A stretch of 64,000 nt of DNA from Penium margaritaceum (lineage: Eukaryota; Streptophyta; Zygnematophyceae; Desmidiales; Peniaceae), in contig SZWC01007359.1 of assembly GCA_023375785.1 (NCBI GenBank), positions 57,665 to 121,664 on the forward strand. The letters are read 5' to 3'. The first letter of the stretch is position 1, and each line of letters opens with the position of its first letter. Below, piece after piece: positions 61,960 to 64,000 of the stretch. A program made the translations under genes and the position numbers. Under the pieces are notes generated by a model, which had not been told where the DNA came from, ran no database searches, and saw nothing but the letters and a program-made list of their open reading frames with translations.

Positions 61960-64000
61960 TTAGCTTCTGTCTTGTTCTTGGGGCATCAACCAGAGGAGGG
62001 TGTTGTAGAGCATGCGCACCCACGTGAGGGTGGGTCCGGGCACGCAGTAATGCAGGCAGTCGCGGTTCTTTGTGTCGCTCACGTTGCCGTACATGCTGAG
62101 GTGGCCGTCAGGCCGCAGCGCTGTCATCGTAGTCACGTCGATGTACACGTACCCCGCGGCAAGCGTAATCCTGCGTGCCACCTCGTTCTGCTCGTAGAAG
62201 TTGGCCCAGTTGTACAGCACAGGGAGGTTCCCAGGGTCCTCAGGCTTTGTCGTGGGTAGGCGCGCGCCCACGCACGTGCTGTGGCCCGGTGGCGTGTTGC
62301 GGAAGATAACGAGCTTGTTCGGGAAGCGCAGGCGGAGGTAGCGGAAGACGGCACGCAGGCCGCGGGCGTACATCTCAGTGCGCTCAAAGTGGGCGCCGCG
62401 ATTGAGCACGATCACGTCCGCGTCCGACAGCACACGCTGCCACGTCCAGGGCAAGCCCCGGTTCGTGGGCCCCCACAGGTGGTAGTTGCGAACGTACAGC
62501 ACGCGAAGCCCCGGGCAGATGGTTGTGGCGTTGAGGCGCACGTCACGCGCCATGAACTTGAGCACGGCGTCGGTGCGGCCGGGCAGCGCAACACGCCACT
62601 CGTCGTCGATGGCGTCGCGGAACGTCCCCCGGGCCACGGGCTTGGGGAGGTGCGTCATCATCGCGGCCAGCAGTGATGTCGCAAACTGTTCCTGCAGGGA
62701 GTCCCCAATGAACGCGATGGTGCGGTTGCGCCCCACCCGCCGGCAGAACTCGCCGCTGTCAAACCGCTCCAAGACATGGGCTGCCCCTTCCCACCCACCA
62801 GAGTTGACACTTGTCAGGACGCGCCCTTCTTCTTCTTTGCTGGCTGCACCCTTAGTACTGCCTCTTGGACCACCATCGCCTCTAGAAGAGCCGGGTATTC
62901 TCGGGCAGGTTGCCGCCGACACGCTTGTCGGCACCTCCCACTCGTACTTGAGCCCCGGCCGGACATTCCAAGCCTTTACTGCCGCCGCAGCCGCAGCTGC
63001 ATGGACCTTGCCCGGCCCTCCCGCATTCGCCACCGTCTGCTCCCACTCCTCCACCACCGCATCAGCTGCGGCGAACGCCAGCCCCCCGTCATCCTGCATG
63101 TGCGTGTTGTCGCAGCCCGCCCACTTGCCCCAGAACTCAAACAACCACGGCAGCCGCCGCGGCGTCGCGTCCAGCACCCATGTGCCATGCTCCGACACGC
63201 AACGCTGCCACGCGAGGAAGTCTTTGGACCGCGCGACCGCCCGCCATGGCGCGGCTGCGGCGGCGGAGGCAGCGGCTGCAGTGGCAGCAGCTGCAAGCGC
63301 CCTGGAGCGCGTTACCTCCGTCGCCCTTCTCTCCTGCTCCAATCCTGCAGCAGCAGAAGCAGCAGCAGCAGCAGCACCTGCTGCTGCTACTAAGGTTCCT
63401 TGGTCTGTAAGTGCTGTAGGTGGGAAGACCGGGTGTAGATACAGACAAGTCGGCTGGGGTGGGGTGAGCACCAGGGGCGCTGCCTTTGCTGCTTGCGTCG
63501 CATTGCCTGAGGCATCAGGGTACGCGTCCGCGTCGTCTTCCCCAAACGGTCCTTTCTCTCCTTGCCACCATCCGGAAGCTGTGTACACGTCGATGGTCGC
63601 TCTGTCCAGAGCGTCACGCAGTGCCGGTCTGTTGCAGTACAAAACATGCTCCTGCTGCTGCTGCTGCTGCTGCTGCTTTGCCTGCGAACCCTTGTCCTGC
63701 CCAGCCGCGACGCCGCTACCAACGCAGCAGAACACAAGCAGCATGCGGAGCTGGCAGGCCTCCGCCAGCTCGAGCTCGGCCAGCCGCGGGTACGCTTCTG
63801 CCTCCACACTCTGGCCCACGGCAGAGGCTGCCTCCAGCAGCCGCCGCCGCGATACACCTCGGGGCCAGCCCATTGGTGGCATCGGCACGGACGTCCTGTT
63901 GGCCGCGTCGAAGGCGGCGCAGGCAGCAGCGGCCGCCTCGTAGGCTGCCACATCCGGATCCTGTCGTTGCTCTTCGTCTGTCCCTGCGGTTACCGATGCT
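61960..64000 (-). CDS. TBL/PC-esterase-like (GDSL-type) O-acyltransferase-like protein, 5' partial
   Basis: The frame is open from the right window edge to TAA at 61960, about 680 codons with no intron evident; the true start lies beyond the edge. Counting from 63951: a hydrophobic segment LLVFCCVGSGVAAG (about 71-84) is a possible membrane anchor, followed by a Gln run (93-100). GTWVLDATPRR and FWGKWAGCDN resemble the TBL N-terminal domain. LERFDSGEFCRRVG leads into FIGDSLQEQF (catalytic Ser about 418). VLNRGAHFE, FRNTPPGHSTC and finally DCLHYCVPG (Asp about 631, His about 634) complete the PC-esterase triad. Family members add acetyl groups to cell-wall polysaccharides in the Golgi; the substrate here is unknown. 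It has about 30 Gln codons, none TAG, and Ala-rich inserts. Confidence 0.85.
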   Translation of the reverse strand, partial: ASVTAGTDEEQRQDPDVAAYEAAAAACAAFDAANRTSVPMPPMGWPRGVSRRRLLEAASAVGQSVEAEAYPRLAELELAEACQLRMLLVFCCVGSGVAAGQDKGSQAKQQQQQQQQEHVLYCNRPALRDALDRATIDVYTASGWWQGEKGPFGEDDADAYPDASGNATQAAKAAPLVLTPPQPTCLYLHPVFPPTALTDQGTLVAAAGAAAAAASAAAGLEQERRATEVTRSRALAAAATAAAASAAAAAPWRAVARSKDFLAWQRCVSEHGTWVLDATPRRLPWLFEFWGKWAGCDNTHMQDDGGLAFAAADAVVEEWEQTVANAGGPGKVHAAAAAAAVKAWNVRPGLKYEWEVPTSVSAATCPRIPGSSRGDGGPRGSTKGAASKEEEGRVLTSVNSGGWEGAAHVLERFDSGEFCRRVGRNRTIAFIGDSLQEQFATSLLAAMMTHLPKPVARGTFRDAIDDEWRVALPGRTDAVLKFMARDVRLNATTICPGLRVLYVRNYHLWGPTNRGLPWTWQRVLSDADVIVLNRGAHFERTEMYARGLRAVFRYLRLRFPNKLVIFRNTPPGHSTCVGARLPTTKPEDPGNLPVLYNWANFYEQNEVARRITLAAGYVYIDVTTMTALRPDGHLSMYGNVSDTKNRDCLHYCVPGPTLTWVRMLYNTLLWLMPQEQDRS

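Noticed and set aside
62486-63943. 485-codon + strand open frame over the host gene
   Set aside because: It is an antisense frame opened by high GC content; only the minus frame has the GDS and DCLH motifs in family order.
1-64000. Genome-wide reassignment of TAG to Gln
   Set aside because: The host gene has about 30 Gln codons, none TAG, and several TAGs replace Trp rather than Gln. I keep it only as a question for element E.
1-64000. CRISPR array or prokaryotic defence system
   Set aside because: The short repeats are minisatellites and LTR units without spacer structure, and all gene content is eukaryotic retroelement plus a plant-type gene.

Overview
This window looks like a repeat-choked stretch of a nuclear genome from the green lineage (plant or alga). 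The evidence is a dense stack of Ty1/copia-type LTR retrotransposons whose primer-binding sites match the initiator-tRNA-Met type used by plant copia elements (TGGTATCAGAGC), plus one host gene at the right edge that belongs to the plant-type TBL/PC-esterase family. I cannot name the species. I saw no prokaryotic features, CRISPR arrays, rRNA or tRNA genes.

I use letters for the elements. Four LTR families can be told apart. Family I: A, C, G, K (LTR about 620-645 bp, autonomous copia layout gag-PR-IN-RT-RNaseH). Family II: D, E (LTR about 835 bp, same layout). Family III: B, F (LTR about 670-810 bp, no pol at all, two unusual ORFs). Family IV: H and fragment L (LTR about 600 bp, copia, with an extra 447-codon ORF before gag). 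J is an older, unrelated copia fragment.

Layout from left to right. A (minus, cut by the window start, to 2600) sits inside the 3' LTR of F (minus, 2601-8663). F and B (plus, 8688-29770) both sit inside the 5' LTR of C (plus; LTR pieces at 8664-8687 and 29771-30316, body to 37401), only 24 bp apart. D (minus, 8866-22768) sits inside the 5' LTR of B, and K (minus, 10113-17187, perfect AACCA target duplication) sits inside the RNaseH region of D. The nests are therefore C>B>D>K and C>F>A. Next come an H-like LTR remnant L (37402-38148), G (plus, 38149 to about 49470) with H (minus, 39021-47250) inserted in its leader, and the degraded copia tail J (minus, about 49480-51075). E follows (minus, 51858-61014, perfect ATGTA target duplication, two 835-bp LTRs about 4% apart by hand count). 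After a 0.9-kb gene-poor stretch comes the host gene (minus, 61960 to beyond the right edge).

Three patterns cut across families. (1) Six elements of families I and II share one leader plan: PBS, then a CAG-rich tract on the sense strand, then a cluster of TGACGTCA-type palindromes, then the gag ATG. (2) Premature stops are overwhelmingly TAG, at positions where related copies have CAG (Gln) or TGG (Trp). This fits C-to-T decay at CAG/CTG (CHG) sites. In E a single frame of about 1,120 codons carries 14 stops, all TAG, with no frameshift. (3) The IN-RT spacer of pol is a proline-rich 12-residue (36-bp) tandem repeat in K, D and E.

Apart from the TBL-like gene and possibly the 447-codon ORF of H, no coding sequence here looks intact. 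All coordinates of LTR ends were read by eye and may be off by a few bases.
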